Both the position numbers and the translations under genes were made by a program. Shown here piece by piece: positions 43,344-61,904 of a DNA stretch of 64,000 bases; the first letter of the stretch is position 1, and the number at the start of each line of letters is the position of its first letter. This DNA is from Chrysomallon squamiferum (lineage: Eukaryota > Mollusca > Gastropoda > Neomphalida > Peltospiridae), in contig CM022670.1 of assembly GCA_012295275.1 (NCBI GenBank), positions 7,340,161 through 7,404,160 on the forward strand. The letters are read 5' to 3'. The notes beneath the pieces were generated by a model. That model saw only the letters and a list, made by a program, of their open reading frames with translations, was not told the DNA's origin and did no database searches.

Positions 43344-44632
43344 CTACTGTTACAGTTACTAATATAAATAATATAATATAAGAAACAAGAAAACTACAAC
43401 AACAACGATTATTACTTCTCTTACAAGTGCTACTACCTCTGCCACTACTATCGTTTTTCTTGTAATGTCATTATCGTCATCTTAACAGTTTATTGTCATT
43501 GTTATGGTTATTGATGACGATATGTTATTTGGTTTTTTAAATTTATTATTATTTTTTATATTGATTTTACAGTCTTTTTATTTTTTCTATCAAAACTAAT
43601 TTCTGTGATGGATCAACTGTTGTGTTTTATTGAGGAAGTTTAAAACTCATCAAATGTGAAATTTCCCCTTTACATTGAAAACTCAGGTATGTTGGCTCAA
43701 TTCATGGCACAAACAGCATGAGTGAGTATCATTTGAACTATTCAAACGTTTTTGGTTTCCGCATTGTTGAATTTCTTTTTTCTTATTTTTCCTTCTTTCT
43801 TTCTTACAACAACAACAACAACAGGATTTAAAAAGAACAAGAACTGCAACAATAATAATAGTATACTACTACTACTTCTAATAATAATAGTCTTTATCGT
43901 AGTCATTGTCATGATCATTATTATTATTTTACTTGTAAAATTCTGTATTGATGCATCAGTATCAGTTATCATCATCAAACAAACTACGACGACAAACAAC
44001 AACAACAACAACAGGAATAACAAGAACAAGAACATCAATAATAATAGTAATACAACTACTACTACTACTAATAATAGTCTTTATCTTCGTCATTGTCATG
44101 ATCATCATTATTATTTTACTTGTAAAATTCAGTATTGATGCATCAGTTATCATCATCATCATCATCATCATGTTATATAATTGCCGTTATTCTCGTTCTT
44201 CTTCTTCTTCTTCTTCTTCTTCTTATTATTATTATTATTATTATGAATTTAAAACTTTTGCCTGAGACTCCGAAAAACAAATAATTCTGTTTCGTACGTC
44301 AACCAATAGCTGAAAAGAAATTAAAAATAAACCTAAAGGAAAATACGACATACTGTTATCAGAAACCCTTTGGCTACCAATAAAATATTATTACTTGAAA
44401 TGGAAAACTATGCATCATTTATTGATTAAATTTTTGCAAAAAAAGAAAAAAAAAGAAAGAAAATGCTGCCTCTGTTTTACATATATATCAAGTAACAGTA
44501 ATAACATTTGACGTTTATGTTAGCTGTGTGGCTATTGTATAATTTTAACAGCTTGTGTGGATGGATGACTGCAAAGAACAGCAAAGAAAATACTCGTGTA
44601 TAAAAATGTGCAGAAAATACATGGATAGAAAT

Positions 44633-44949
<317 letters not shown>

Positions 44950-45248
44950 AGTTGTAACTGACATTAAACATGGACACAAAAGTAAGACTGTACTGAGTTG
45001 ATGTAGATTGAGTCTTCACACATCGCTGCACTGTGAAAACAAACATTATCGTGTAGTCTACGAGGAAACAGTCACCGAGACCAATGAAATATCTTGTCAG
45101 CGGGTAAATAAATGACATTAACCTCGAGCGTATGTAAAGCTTAGTAAAACTTTTTTTTTTTTTTTTTTCTTTTTTTCTGGTTTGTGGATCGTTAATTCTC
45201 TTCACCTGCTATCTTATCATTTATTTTCTTTCGGTCTTTAAATTAGAA

Positions 45249-45287
<39 letters not shown>

Positions 45288-46099
45288 AGTATGCCACCAG
45301 ATGCATTCCATTAGAAATAGCCGCTGGGTTAACTTAAATTGCAAATACTAATCCAGAAAAAGAAGATATTAAAATATTTAATTTCTGCATAATGATATTG
45401 TGAGATAAAAAAAAAGAAAAAAAAAGAAAAAAGAAAATATATGAAATGTATTTCGTTCGTTATTCATCGATTCATTCATTTAACTATTCGTTTATTGATT
45501 TATTCACTTACTCATTAATTAATTCATTCATTCATTTATTCCTGAAATTATAATGCTATGTACTTCATTTAGTACAATAGAGGCGTGTATTTACTAACAT
45601 AGTGCATTAGTATTACCAAACATTTAAATACAGTTTTACGTTTATTTGCATAATCAAAGTAGACGTTCGTAGATGAAAGAAATTAAATAACACATTAACA
45701 GAAGAATAAACACTTTAAACTGTGACTCATCTATAAATAATTTCAACATAAGTCAGTTAAAGCGGAATTAAAGTGAATTTGATATTAGTTAGATGCAAAT
45801 CTTTTGTATGATTGGTTTATAACGATAATAAGATAAAGGATGGTCGGAGCTAATTTGTATTAGTATAATTATTAAAAGTCAAATGCTATTGGTTCGTGCG
45901 TTTCCTTGTGTTATCTTTACCAATTTAATCTAGTGAAGTATGAATTAAAATCTGCAACACAGTGATACACTTTATCTTTATCCTCTTAACAGAGAAAAAG
46001 TATGTGCATATGCATTATTAAAAAAAAAATAAAAAAAAAAATAAAACAAGTGCCCCAATTCATAATGCTGAGAACAAGCGAATGTGCGTCACGTTTGGC

Positions 46100-46245
46100 G
46101 CATACATCATCATATAACCCTGAGATCCGGGAACACGCCCATGTTTCTCACAACGTCACATAAGACGGATCCGGGACGGGATATATAAAAAGTTGGAATC
46201 GCCGAAAGGAAGTTTAGTGAGAAACAAGTTGAAGTTGTGTCAACC
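46100..46245 (+). promoter_or_regulatory. Core promoter and 5' UTR of copy 3
   Basis: TATATAAAA at 46182-46190 and ATG at 46246. Shares ACGCCCA, TTTCTCACA, GGATATATAAAAAG and TGGAATCGCCGAAA with copies 2 and 4. An ACGTCA half-CRE lies between TTTCTCACA and the TATA box. Confidence 0.85.
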
Positions 46246-51262
<5,017 letters not shown>

Positions 51263-51297
51263 GTAAGCTTGTTTTATCCTCTCTCTCTCTCTCTCTC

Positions 51298-51497
51298 NNN
51301 NNNNNNNNNNNNNNNNNNNNNNNNNNNNNNNNNNNNNNNNNNNNNNNNNNNNNNNNNNNNNNNNNNNNNNNNNNNNNNNNNNNNNNNNNNNNNNNNNNNN
51401 NNNNNNNNNNNNNNNNNNNNNNNNNNNNNNNNNNNNNNNNNNNNNNNNNNNNNNNNNNNNNNNNNNNNNNNNNNNNNNNNNNNNNNNNNNNNNNNNN
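51298..51497. other. Assembly gap, 200 Ns
   Basis: Exactly 200 N, a conventional unknown-size filler, starting within a (CT)n run in intron 9 of copy 3. The sequence on the right is not the expected intron 9, so order and distance across the gap are uncertain. Confidence 0.97.
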
Positions 51498-53170
51498 TCA
51501 TCAGTAATAACTGTTAAAATTGCTATTAAATCAACAACACCGACGACAACAACTGCTGAATGTTATTAATATTAACACAACTGTGAGTAACTAGTAATAT
51601 TAAATTAATGATTTAGTCTAATTAATGACGACATTAATCTTTGTTTACAAATAATGAGAGGAATGGGTTAGATTGTGAAAAAACCCACTATCAAACTGTT
51701 AAACTGTTTAACAAACAAAAAAGTAACTAAAATAAAGACAAATGTATAATGAAATAGAATCAAATAAAATATAGTAGAAGTAACGACGACTACAACAACA
51801 ACAACAACAACAATAATAATAAAAGAAAGACAGCAACAAGAACAAGGAAGCATAGTATCAGTATACGTGGCAACAGACTGTGCAAAACAGAAAAAAAAAA
51901 TAGAAAAATAGAAAAAAAGAAACAAATGAATGATAAATAAATAAATAAATAAATAAATACCTTTAAAATGTTTCACACCACTGATATTTAATTCACGACT
52001 AAAAGTTTGATACTGGTAGTATGATTATATTCATTCTATCCCGGATGTGCACGTGATATTCCCGGATCCAGTCGTAGAGTGTGAAGTAAAAGGCTAGCTA
52101 TTGTATTTAATTGTATGCGAGGGATAATGCACGCCTATGTGTTTGTGTGTGAATCGAAATAGAATGTTCTACAGAACTAAACGATAAAAATGTTATTTAT
52201 TTATTTATTTATTTTTTGATGAATGGTGATGGCGATGCTATATCAGAAGGCGCTATAATTAGTTGCCGTCGCTGTTGTTGTTGTCGTCATCGTTGTTATT
52301 GTTTGTAACAAGTAGCCTATAACTTACCAGGATATGCAAATAACCGAGTTTTTAACCACAAAATATAAGAAAAATGCACTGTAAAAAAAGTGACAAAAAG
52401 TATGGAATGAAGTAGTAAACATGATGTATATATGTCGCAGCTCTATCAGCAGGTCAGCAGTATCAATAGGATGAGTTTCGAATTACGAATATGTTGAGTG
52501 TAAAATTACGTCAATTTATTTGAAAACTCTTGAGTTTTTTATTTATTTATTTAAAAATGTATTTGTTAGTTCTTTGTTTATTCCATAATACTTTTCTCAG
52601 ATGGACATATACCGATATATTTACTTTTTCTCAAATTTCGAAACTTTTTCGAAAATAATCATTTTTCGTTTTATTAACAGAATTAAATTTGTTGTTATCT
52701 AATTATTTTCTTCTTTCACTTTCTAACAAATAGTAATTTCAAATCTCACTGATTATACTTCTCATAACTGTATACGTATATCGATTTATCGAAATTATTT
52801 TCGTTTTAACATAAAAAGCGTAAATAATACACAGGTTTATGTATAGGTTTTAAATTCTTTTATTTTATTTATTTATTTATTTACTTATTTCATTCCTTTT
52901 ATTTCCTCGTGTATTAGATAAATTGAGTAACACTGAAATATATATTCTATTCTCGTACGACACACACATATACAAAGTTAACCAAATACATATACACAAG
53001 CAAACATATACACATAATCATCTATTTACCTTTAAGTATTCACAGACACAGATGCACAAAATCACTCCGGCACATGAGGATGTATGTTCTGATGCTTAGA
53101 CAAAAAAGGAGGGAAAAAAAGAAGAAGAAAAGAATCCCAGAATGTTCTTATAGACATATTTAAGTAGTTT
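51498..53170. other. AT-rich stretch with no gene seen
   Basis: Simple tracts only (CAA, TTTA, AT, CACA). No exon of the thioester-protein gene and no coding similarity recognised. Confidence 0.7.
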
Positions 53171-53175
53171 GTAAC

Positions 53176-54590
53176 AGAAAATGGGTAAAGATTCTCAAAG
53201 TTGAAGAAAACGGAACTTTAGTGTTTGCACAAAAGACAGATTTAATCACAGCAATTTTACGCGGAGCTAGAGTAACATTTTTTGTTTCTAACTGGAGAAA
53301 AAACGTACGTCAGTCGTGCCCAATGGTTACGGATTTATAAATCAATCCTACTGGTGCCATGCAACGGCCTGCACCAACGGTAAAGTTTAATCAACGAAGT
53401 ATGCAATAGATCAAACAAAACCTCGACAGCCAATATTATCTGGTTTGTTTAGGAGCTTGGTTCTTCTAACGCTGTGTACTCCCACTCCGGTTCAGGTAAT
53501 AAAATAAAAGGTAGCATAAATGAACTGATTCGTTCTGTACAATCAGCTTATGACCTCAGAGTAGTCACGCGAGATGGCAAATATTCTACTCCACTTGACA
53601 ACGTGGACTTTTCTGGACAAACAGTCAGTGAGTAAAGTATCTGGCATGTTAGCCAGCGTGATGTTGGAAACCATTCAGAATTTCAATCAAATGCCTACTG
53701 GTGGTTTACTATACTCAGTTCAAATGGTTTACGGGACATGTCTAGGTGGAGTCTGGGTCTACATCAAAGCAGAGGTCACACAAATGATCGTGTTAGTTTA
53801 AACTGGTTCACAGACTCCAACTGGAGACATGTATTCACCAACGACGAGAACGGAGAGACTCTGAACGGATGTCTTGATGATCTGATAAGAGCTGTAGAAA
53901 ATGGACACAGGGTTAAAGTTGTCATGGGAAGTTATTCAACACGCGCGGACAATGTGCGTACGAAGAATGGACAAGTCTGTGCTCTGCTTCTGAATCACGT
54001 CTCTAAATCGAGCAAACAGAAATTTCAAGACAATGCTTACTGGTACTGGCAGATGGTTCTCGCGACTGGGACGGTCAGAACACGAAGACGGCACTAACCG
54101 AGGGGACATCGTGGAAAAGAAATCTATCAGCTGGTTTGTAGATGGAGAAAGGTTCTCTCGACCAACAAGCAAACACACGTTATTTGGGGAAGGAAAAGAA
54201 CGTTAAGAAACGCTATGAAAAAAGGCATTTCATTCAGGATCGGCCTGCAAGGGGAAAGAAAGCTTGACTGGTGCTAGGCTGAAGTTGACAATATGGAATA
54301 CTGACCTTCCTACAAAGAACTCTCAGCTCAAGCTTTCAGAAATGTCAGTGTGGAACCAATGCATGACTGGGAGTACAAAATCAAAGATAATTCTTATTGG
54401 TTGTTCATCAGAGTAAGTACTCTGGATGTGAGTCGCTGGAAAGTTGCTGAGCACATTGTTCTCAGTCATATGTCAAGCACAGTGACAGTGAACTGCTCGT
54501 CAGTTAATAAAAGAAATCAGTGTTTTTCTTTCATGATTAACAATATATGTTCTAACGAAAGTTATAATTTATCGGTAAAAGTTAATTTAA
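53176..54590 (+). pseudogene. Decayed intronless gene of tandem ~115-residue Trp-rich repeats, family not recognised
   Basis: Reading across frames 1, 0, 2, 0, 2 gives one continuous pattern of about four repeats. Each has a W-x-x-V(F/Y) segment, an NG, an LI-x-A-x-x-x-G helix (DLIRAVENGHRV; DLITAILRGARV; ELIRSVQSAYDL), a YST-x-x-DNV segment, (H/N)VS, an aromatic YWW/YWY/YWL strand (QSNAYWWFTILSSNG; QDNAYWYWQMVLATG; KDNSYWLFIRV), D(M/V)SRW-x-x-x-x-H, and RGHTNDRVSLNWFTD or RGDIVEKKSISWFVD. Stops occur near 53386, 53450 and 53631, and frames change near 53310, 53435, 54070 and 54200. Codon-like structure and GC content exceed the surroundings. No intron is visible, so it may be a retrocopy or a naturally intronless gene. 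Function unknown. Confidence 0.65.
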
Positions 54591-54885
54591 GCCTTTCTTT
54601 AATTGTTTCATTATTTTTGTTCCTTTTATAACTATTAATTCATTATAAATACAGCCACACTTAAAGATATTCATACTTATTTTATGTGTGTGTATGTGGA
54701 TGTGTATGTGTGCGTGCCTATGTTTTTGTGTGTGTTCGTAGTTCTCTAAATAATAATTTAAACTAATGAAAGACACGTTTAACTTTTATTTAACTAAAAA
54801 CGACATGGTTGTTGTAGTTAGATTTTTAATTCCCGTCTTTTCTTTTTCTTTAAGACTATTTTACTTTTCTATAATCTGCAGATGA

Positions 54886-54947
<62 letters not shown>

Positions 54948-54990
54948 ATAATAATAATAATAATAGTAATAATAATAATAGTAATAATAA
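54886..54990. repeat. (ACT)n followed by (TAA)n
   Basis: About 20 ACT units grading into TAA/TAG units. Confidence 0.92.
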
Positions 54991-55433
54991 AATTATCGTT
55001 CATTCATTGTACATCACAGTAGGTCACTTTTTGGTATCCTTCACCACAAACAGTCCTTCTTCCAAACATTCTAGTCACCATGATTGATTCTTCACTAAAA
55101 ATAAGTTTTGTTTTCCATCCCATTGCACCATTATCATTACTACTACGACTACTATTGCGGCTGCTACTACTAATACTACTGATATTATTAATACTAGTAT
55201 TACTATTGTTATTATTACTATTTTACTACTTCATTATTATTATTATTATTATTATTATATTTTCCTCTTTTTCATCATATTTTAGATAAAGGTTAACGAA
55301 AACAAATGCTGTCATCTGAAAAATGATAATGTAATATATACATTTGTTTACCGATAAGTTTACACAAAGTAGAAGTGTAAACACAATCTGTTTCCTTTTA
55401 TTTGAAAACTGATAATGTCTCTCCTAACGCACT

Positions 55434-55645
55434 GTATTTTCACCTGACAAAGGTAACAGTTTGTATCTGCTATCTTGTGAGGTTTTCACCTGTATACGTA
55501 ACAGATATGTTGGTATCATCGTACCGGATTTTCATCTCACTTAGGTAACAGGTGCATATCTGCTATATTGTAGCGTTTTCACCTGTACAGATTATATATA
55601 TGTCTGTATCACTGCAGTGTATTTTCAACTTTACATATGTGACAG
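55434..55645. repeat. Minisatellite, about 45-bp unit, five copies
   Basis: Units begin with (G)TATTTTCACCTG, GTTTTCACCTG, GATTTTCATCTC, GTTTTCACCTG and GTATTTTCAACTT. Most continue with GTAACAG and then TATCTGCTAT or TGTATCA. The units are diverged, so the array is old. Confidence 0.75.
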
Positions 55646-56379
55646 AGAATGAAAAAAATAAAAAATAAAATAAAACTCAGTAAATAATTTTTGCAGTTAT
55701 GAATATACATGGTAAAAAATGAATATTTGAATGAATATATCAGTAGTTATAAACTTTGTATAGAATGAGATACAAGTGACAAATATGAAAAACTCCGAAA
55801 CTGTATGACTTCATTTTTTGAACAGTATTTATTTTTATATTTTATATATATATATCTAAAAAAAAAACAATTCGTAATTAATATTTTATTTTATTGCTTG
55901 ATTCGAGACAGGCATGGCTTGATTTGATAATTTACGTTATAAAAGATTAAACATGTATTATTTTGGGGTAATTATATCAGTTATAATAATTGCAAATTTG
56001 AAAACCATCTTGCTGTGTGAAAAACTAAATATTGATAATGTTTCGTAATTTACATTCGAAATTTTTTAAAAGACCTAAAACACACATACATAATTTCTAC
56101 ATTAAAGAAAGATATAAAAAAACACAGAAAAAATACTCTAAACAACAACAAAACAACAACTAAACAATCAAATAAACAAGAACACAAAAGTAGATGAAAA
56201 AGTAGGTAGTGATCAGTGAGAACAACACAGTGATTTGAAAATTAGAAAACAGATTTTAAAGAACACAGTGCCAGTCATTTAAATGAATATAAAACTTGAC
56301 AACAGAGACATTTTGTTAGACAAATAATGTATCAACTGATAATTACTGGAAAACATCGCCTTCACTGGCCACTGCCATC

Positions 56380-56503
56380 CCATTCCCGAGAAAACGCCCA
56401 TATTTCTCACAACGTGACAGACAACGAACCGGGACAGGATATATAAAAAGATGGAATCGCCGAAACGAAGTTTAGTGAGAAACAAGTTGAAGTTTTGTCA
56501 GCC
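56380..56503 (+). promoter_or_regulatory. Core promoter and 5' UTR of copy 4
   Basis: TATATAAAA at 56440-56448 and ATG at 56504. Same blocks as copies 2 and 3: ACGCCCA, TTTCTCACA, GGATATATAAAAAG, TGGAATCGCCGAAACGAAG. Confidence 0.85.
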
Positions 56504-57408
<905 letters not shown>

Positions 57409-57529
57409 GTAAGTAAAAAGAAATTCAATTAATCTTATTATAACGTTTCTATCATTAAGCAAACAAAAAAACAAAAAGATTGAAAAAAAAATGTTTAACA
57501 AACCTTCTTACTTTGAACCTTGAAAAAAG

Positions 57530-57870
57530 ATTAACGTGCTAATTAGAGGAAGCTGTTGTGAAGCACGTCTACGACGGGCACGCTTTCTGACAGGTCAGCG
57601 GGCGTGTCCGTCGCAGAAAAGCGTTTTGGGTAAGGACAGAGAGTGGGTTCTCGCTACGATTGCAAGGCACAAGGAAGTGTCCAGCATATCGGATGGTAAC
57701 GAATCGGTTACGATGTTTCGTAGACGTTATCCGCTCCTTGTTGTTTCCGGCATTTGTCCGTGTTGGTTGTGTCCTGTTTGTTTGTTCTGTTCTCAGCTGC
57801 TGTTGATGTTTTCTTGTTCTTTTTGGCTGTTTCCCTCTGGTCCAACAATTCCAAACTTTTTCTTTTTTGA
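57530..57870. other. GC-rich segment of unknown origin next to the LINE
   Basis: The base composition (roughly half GC) differs sharply from the intron to its left and begins near GTGCTAATTAGAGG. Both strands are open for about 100 codons; the minus strand is rich in Lys, Arg, Thr and Gln, reminiscent of the start of a LINE ORF1, but I cannot identify it. It is joined to the T run (minus-strand A tail) at 57871-57890. Confidence 0.5.
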
Positions 57871-57891
57871 TTTTTTTTTTTTTTTTTTTTG

Positions 57892-58093
57892 CCAATGGTC
57901 CTTTTATTGATTTAAAAGATGCTATAAACACCTATAACTAAAAGGAATAAGAATATGAATGTAGGTAACTTATTTACATTATTATTTTTTTAGCCACATG
58001 TCTTTTTATTAATTTAAAAGATGCAATAAACACCTGCAGCTAAGAATAAGAACATGAACGTAGTTAACTTATTTACATTTATTATGTACATAG
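57892..58093 (-). repeat. Tandem duplication in the LINE 3' UTR
   Basis: Two units of about 100 bp. Each has TTTTATT(G/A)ATTTAAAAGATGC near the start, ATAAACACCT in the middle and TTAACTTATTTACATT (or GGTAACTTATTTACATT) at the end; a T run borders each side of the pair. Confidence 0.8.
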
Positions 58094-58321
58094 TTTTTTT
58101 TTTTTTTTTTTTTAAATCCGATAACCGGGTTAGTATGGTCTGAAAGTGAGTACGTATACTACGTATAGTTTTGTTTTTAATTATTAATTTAATTGGCTAT
58201 TCAAATTGATCCGTCAATACGCCGATCCATCCATAGATCCACCAGCTGTTCAACCAATCAATCTGTAAGTCAATACATACATTCAAAAACAAAAAAAAAT
58301 CAAACTCTCAACTCCAAGAGT

Positions 58322-61300
58322 CTAAAGTTTGTGTTTTGTGTTCAGAATGTATCTTGTTACTGCAACGATGACTAACTCTCTGTCTTTCGTGTTTGGTGCC
58401 AAGATATTTTGGAGCATGAACTCGATTTTTAGTTCCTCCAATGTGTTGCGTAGTGCTTGTCTTTCACTGGCGAAATTTTGACAGGGAAACAAATAATGTT
58501 TCATTGTTTCAGCGAGTTCACAGCTGCAGTTGGGTGATGTGGTATTGTGGTATTTGTATCGGATTTAAGTTGGTCGAGTAACCAATTCTGGCTTTGGTGA
58601 CTGGTTTGATGTTCAAGTGCCATTTGTTTTTGGTGTTGTTCCATTCGTTTTGCCACTGTTTGTCGTAATGTTTGGCTGCGATGGAGAGAATTTCGTTTAT
58701 TCCATAGTGTATATCGGTGCAGATGTCTTCGTCTTTAATGCTGAGTGACTGTTTGGCGTAATGGTCGGCAAGTTCGCTGCAGATGATGCCGACATGTGCT
58801 GGGAGCCACTCGATGATTAGTTGTTTGCCGAATTGTATGCATGTGGGTTTGTTTGTGAGATCTTCGGCTATAAAGGCGAATTCTACTCTCCCGTTGTCTG
58901 GGTTTTTGGATCCGTCAGTGTAGATGTGCGTGTGTTGTTTGTAGTGGTCGTTTGCTGCTGCTAGAAATATAGCTTTTTTGAAGGGTGGGAACTGTGTTTT
59001 GTCTGTTTCTGTTTTGATCAGGAAAGGTGTGTTTATTGCTGGTTTTGTTTCTTTGTGGTATGCCGGCACTGGCATTTCCCCTATTCCTGTTTCCCTTTCG
59101 ATTTCCCTGGTTGTTGTCAAGAAATTCGATAGTAGTAGACTATGCGCTTTAAAGGGTTGCCCTGTTCTTTGTTGGTCGGGGACCAGATCCTTGACAGAGT
59201 CGTCTGTGTTGAGGGTGTGTATTTTCAGGTTGTATTTCAGTAGCTGCAGCTGTCTTCTGTTTTTCAGTGGTTGGATGCTGTATTCCGACAGGATGCTGTA
59301 TTCCGACAGGAGGCTGTCGGATGGTATTGTATTTGGCAGGTGGCCGATCACTCTGAGGACGCTGGATTGAATTACGTCTAGTTTTTTGAAGAGTGTTCGG
59401 GAGCATTCGAGTAAGCCGTGGCTCCGTAGTCGAGCCTGATGAGATACATGCTTTGTATTTCAAAATTAGCGTTTACTCGTTTGCTCCCGAACTGGTTCCG
59501 GAAATTAGCTGTAGAAGATTCAGTGGGTTTTTTTGCAGGATGCAATTATGTTGTGTATGTGGCATCCGAAGTTGAGTTGGCAGTCAAATGTCATACCTAG
59601 AAATTTTAATGTATTGGTTTGTGCTATGACGTTGTTATCGATATTTAGTGTGATTTTGTTGTTGTCTGATTTTTTGTTGAAAAGGAGGCATGTCGTTTTC
59701 GAAAGAGAAATCTTTATGCCCCATTTCAACGCCAATCGTTTACGTTGTTTAGGTATTTTTGTATTTGTTTCTGTATTGCTGCGGTCGATCTGCCTGCACG
59801 CCAAAAGGCGCAGTCGTCTGCAAAGAGTGCTGTGTTTATTGGCTCGGTCGGTGGATTTTTGGCGTTGTCTTGTTTGTCGAGTGCTGTGACGATGTCGTTG
59901 ATGTATATGTTGAAGAGTGTTGGCGAGATCACGGATCCTTTTGGGATGCCGTTTTCGATTGTCGTTTTCTCGGATGTGTGATCATTCACTTTGACTGCTA
60001 TGGATCTGTTGTTGATGAAGTCTTTAAAGAAGTTGAACATGTTGCCTTTGATGTTGTTGTTGATTAATTTGACGAGCAGTCCTTCCCTTCATACCATGTC
60101 GAATGCTTTTTTAATGTCTAGGAATACTGCGATGACCTTTTTGATTTCCTAAAAGATTGGTTCATTGGTGTTTGCAGGCAGGTAATCTGGTCGTTTGTGT
60201 TGTGTTTCTTCCTGAAGCCGCTTTGATATTTGCTGATTAAATTGTTGTCGATTAGATGCTGGCTCAGGCGTGTGTTGATCATCGTTTCCAGTGTTTTGCA
60301 CATGTATGACGTCAGCGTGATCGGTCTGTAGCTGTTGGGTAGTAAGTGATCTTTGTGTGGTTTGGGCAAGCTGAAACATTCGACGTGTTTCCAGTTTGTT
60401 GGAATTTTACCTGTGGTACATATTGTGTTGTAAAGATCGAGTACGATGAGTAGTGTTTTATCTGGTAGGTGTGTAGTATTGGGTAGCTTATTTTATCTGG
60501 CCCCATGGCTGTATTTTTCTTGTTTTTGAGGGCATGTTTTAATTCGGTGATGTTGAAGAGTTGGTTATATTTCAAGTGTTCTGTGTCTGCGGAATGTTCG
60601 TCGATTGTTAGGTTGTCCAATAGTTTATTTGCGAATTTCAGTGGGAAGTTCGAATTGCTGCTGAACTTGGCGAAGGTTTCGCTGAGTAGGTCCGCTTTTT
60701 GCTTGCTGGTTTTTAGTTTTTGCCGAGAATGTTGATTCTGTGTTGTTTTTGATTTTTTGCCTTGGAAGTTTGTCACTTTGATCCACGTCTTTGACTGATG
60801 TTTTGTGGTCGATGTTGTTGCAAAAAAGTTCCCAGTGTTCTTGTTTCGCGGTGAGAATTAGGTTGGAAACTTCTTTTTTTGCTATTTTGTATTTTTCGTG
60901 TTTGGAATGATTTCTGTCTTTTTTGTATTGGCTTCTGAATTTGTTTCTTTCTTTGCATTTCTTTTCTATGCGTTCCGTCCACCAGGGAGTGGATATTTTT
61001 CTGGTTCATTGTCTGGTTTTGGGTATAAATCTGTTGGCAATGGAGTGTATCGTATTGGTGACCGATGTGCAGAAGGTGTCGATGTCGTTGGGGTTCTGTG
61101 TGGTGATGTTTCTGCTTGCTTTGTAGAAGCCTTCGCAGTCCGCTTTGTTGAAGTTCCATTTGGGTGTAAAAATGGATCTGTCCAAGAAGGTGTTATTGCT
61201 GTTGTAGTTGGTGAGTATTGGGTGATGGTCGCTGTTTAGTTCATTGATCACTTGCCATTCGGAGAGCGCTGCGATGACCTTTACTTGTGAATGTCAGATA

Positions 61301-61904
61301 ATGGCGGATTGGCCACCACTGATGTCGCTGATGTACGTGAATGTTCCGTCGTTCAGATACACCAGCTGGTTTTGCTCTATGACATTACCGAGGACGATTC
61401 CATTGCTGTTGTCTGTCGAACCACCCCATAAGGTGTTATGACAGCTGAAATCGCCCACTTTAATTAGCTTGTTGTTTGTTGTTATCATTTTGTTTAAGTC
61501 GTGGGTTTGGAGGGTGTGTAGTGCGGGAGGTGGTGGGCTGTATACGTTAATTATGTCGATGTTTTGATTGTTGTTGTGTATTGTGATGCTTAATATTTCT
61601 ATGTTGTCGTGGACTTTGCCTTGGTTCAGCTTGGTGTGTGGAATGTCTTGTTTGACGAGTGTCATGATGCCTGGGGACCTTAAACGTTTTTGTTGTTTTG
61701 TTGTTTTGATTGTAGTGTCCTTAGCCATGTTACGTCTGGTGTGTTTCTAGTAGTGGCCAGGAAGTGTACGAGTTCGTCACCGTGGCCTGCTGAGTGGAGG
61801 TGTTTAGTGTTCCACTGAAGAGTGGAGAGACCTGTGTTATTGGTATGTTTGTCGTGAAGAGTGTGTAAATAGTTGGTACTGTTTGATGCTTTTTTTTTGT
61901 TCAT
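58322..61904 (-). pseudogene. LINE ORF2: endonuclease, reverse transcriptase, RNase H (broken)
   Basis: Endonuclease (about 61900-61200): LQWNTKHL, INVYSPPPPALHT, KVGDFSCHNTLWGG, NQLVYLNDGTFTYISD, and SDHHPIL (the conserved SDH). Reverse transcriptase (about 60600-59530): AMGPDKI, NSYRPITLTSYMCKTLE, YQSGFRKKHNTNDQ, GIPKGSVISPTLFNIYIND and the catalytic FADD at 59813-59824, then KTTCLLF and LKFLGMTFD. RNase H (about 58925-58760): IYTDGSKNPDNG and EWLPAHVGIICSELADHYAK, but the stretch between them with the catalytic Glu and second Asp is missing. The C-terminal end has the usual Cys/His cluster (CSCE, KHYLFPC). At least six frame changes. An 18-nt in-frame tandem repeat (LSEYSI twice) lies near 59274-59310. 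Confidence 0.85.

Larger units (their letters stand above)
54591..56379. other. Intergenic stretch before copy 4
   Basis: No gene seen. It contains an (ACT)n/(TAA)n run at 54886-54990, TTA/TAC runs around 55135-55260, and a minisatellite at 55434-55645. It is not collinear with spacers 1 and 2 except for the last 110 bp or so before the promoter. Confidence 0.75.

Noticed and set aside
58322-61904. Programmed frameshifting to rescue LINE ORF2
   Set aside because: Too many independent shifts plus a lost RNase H core; decay explains it.
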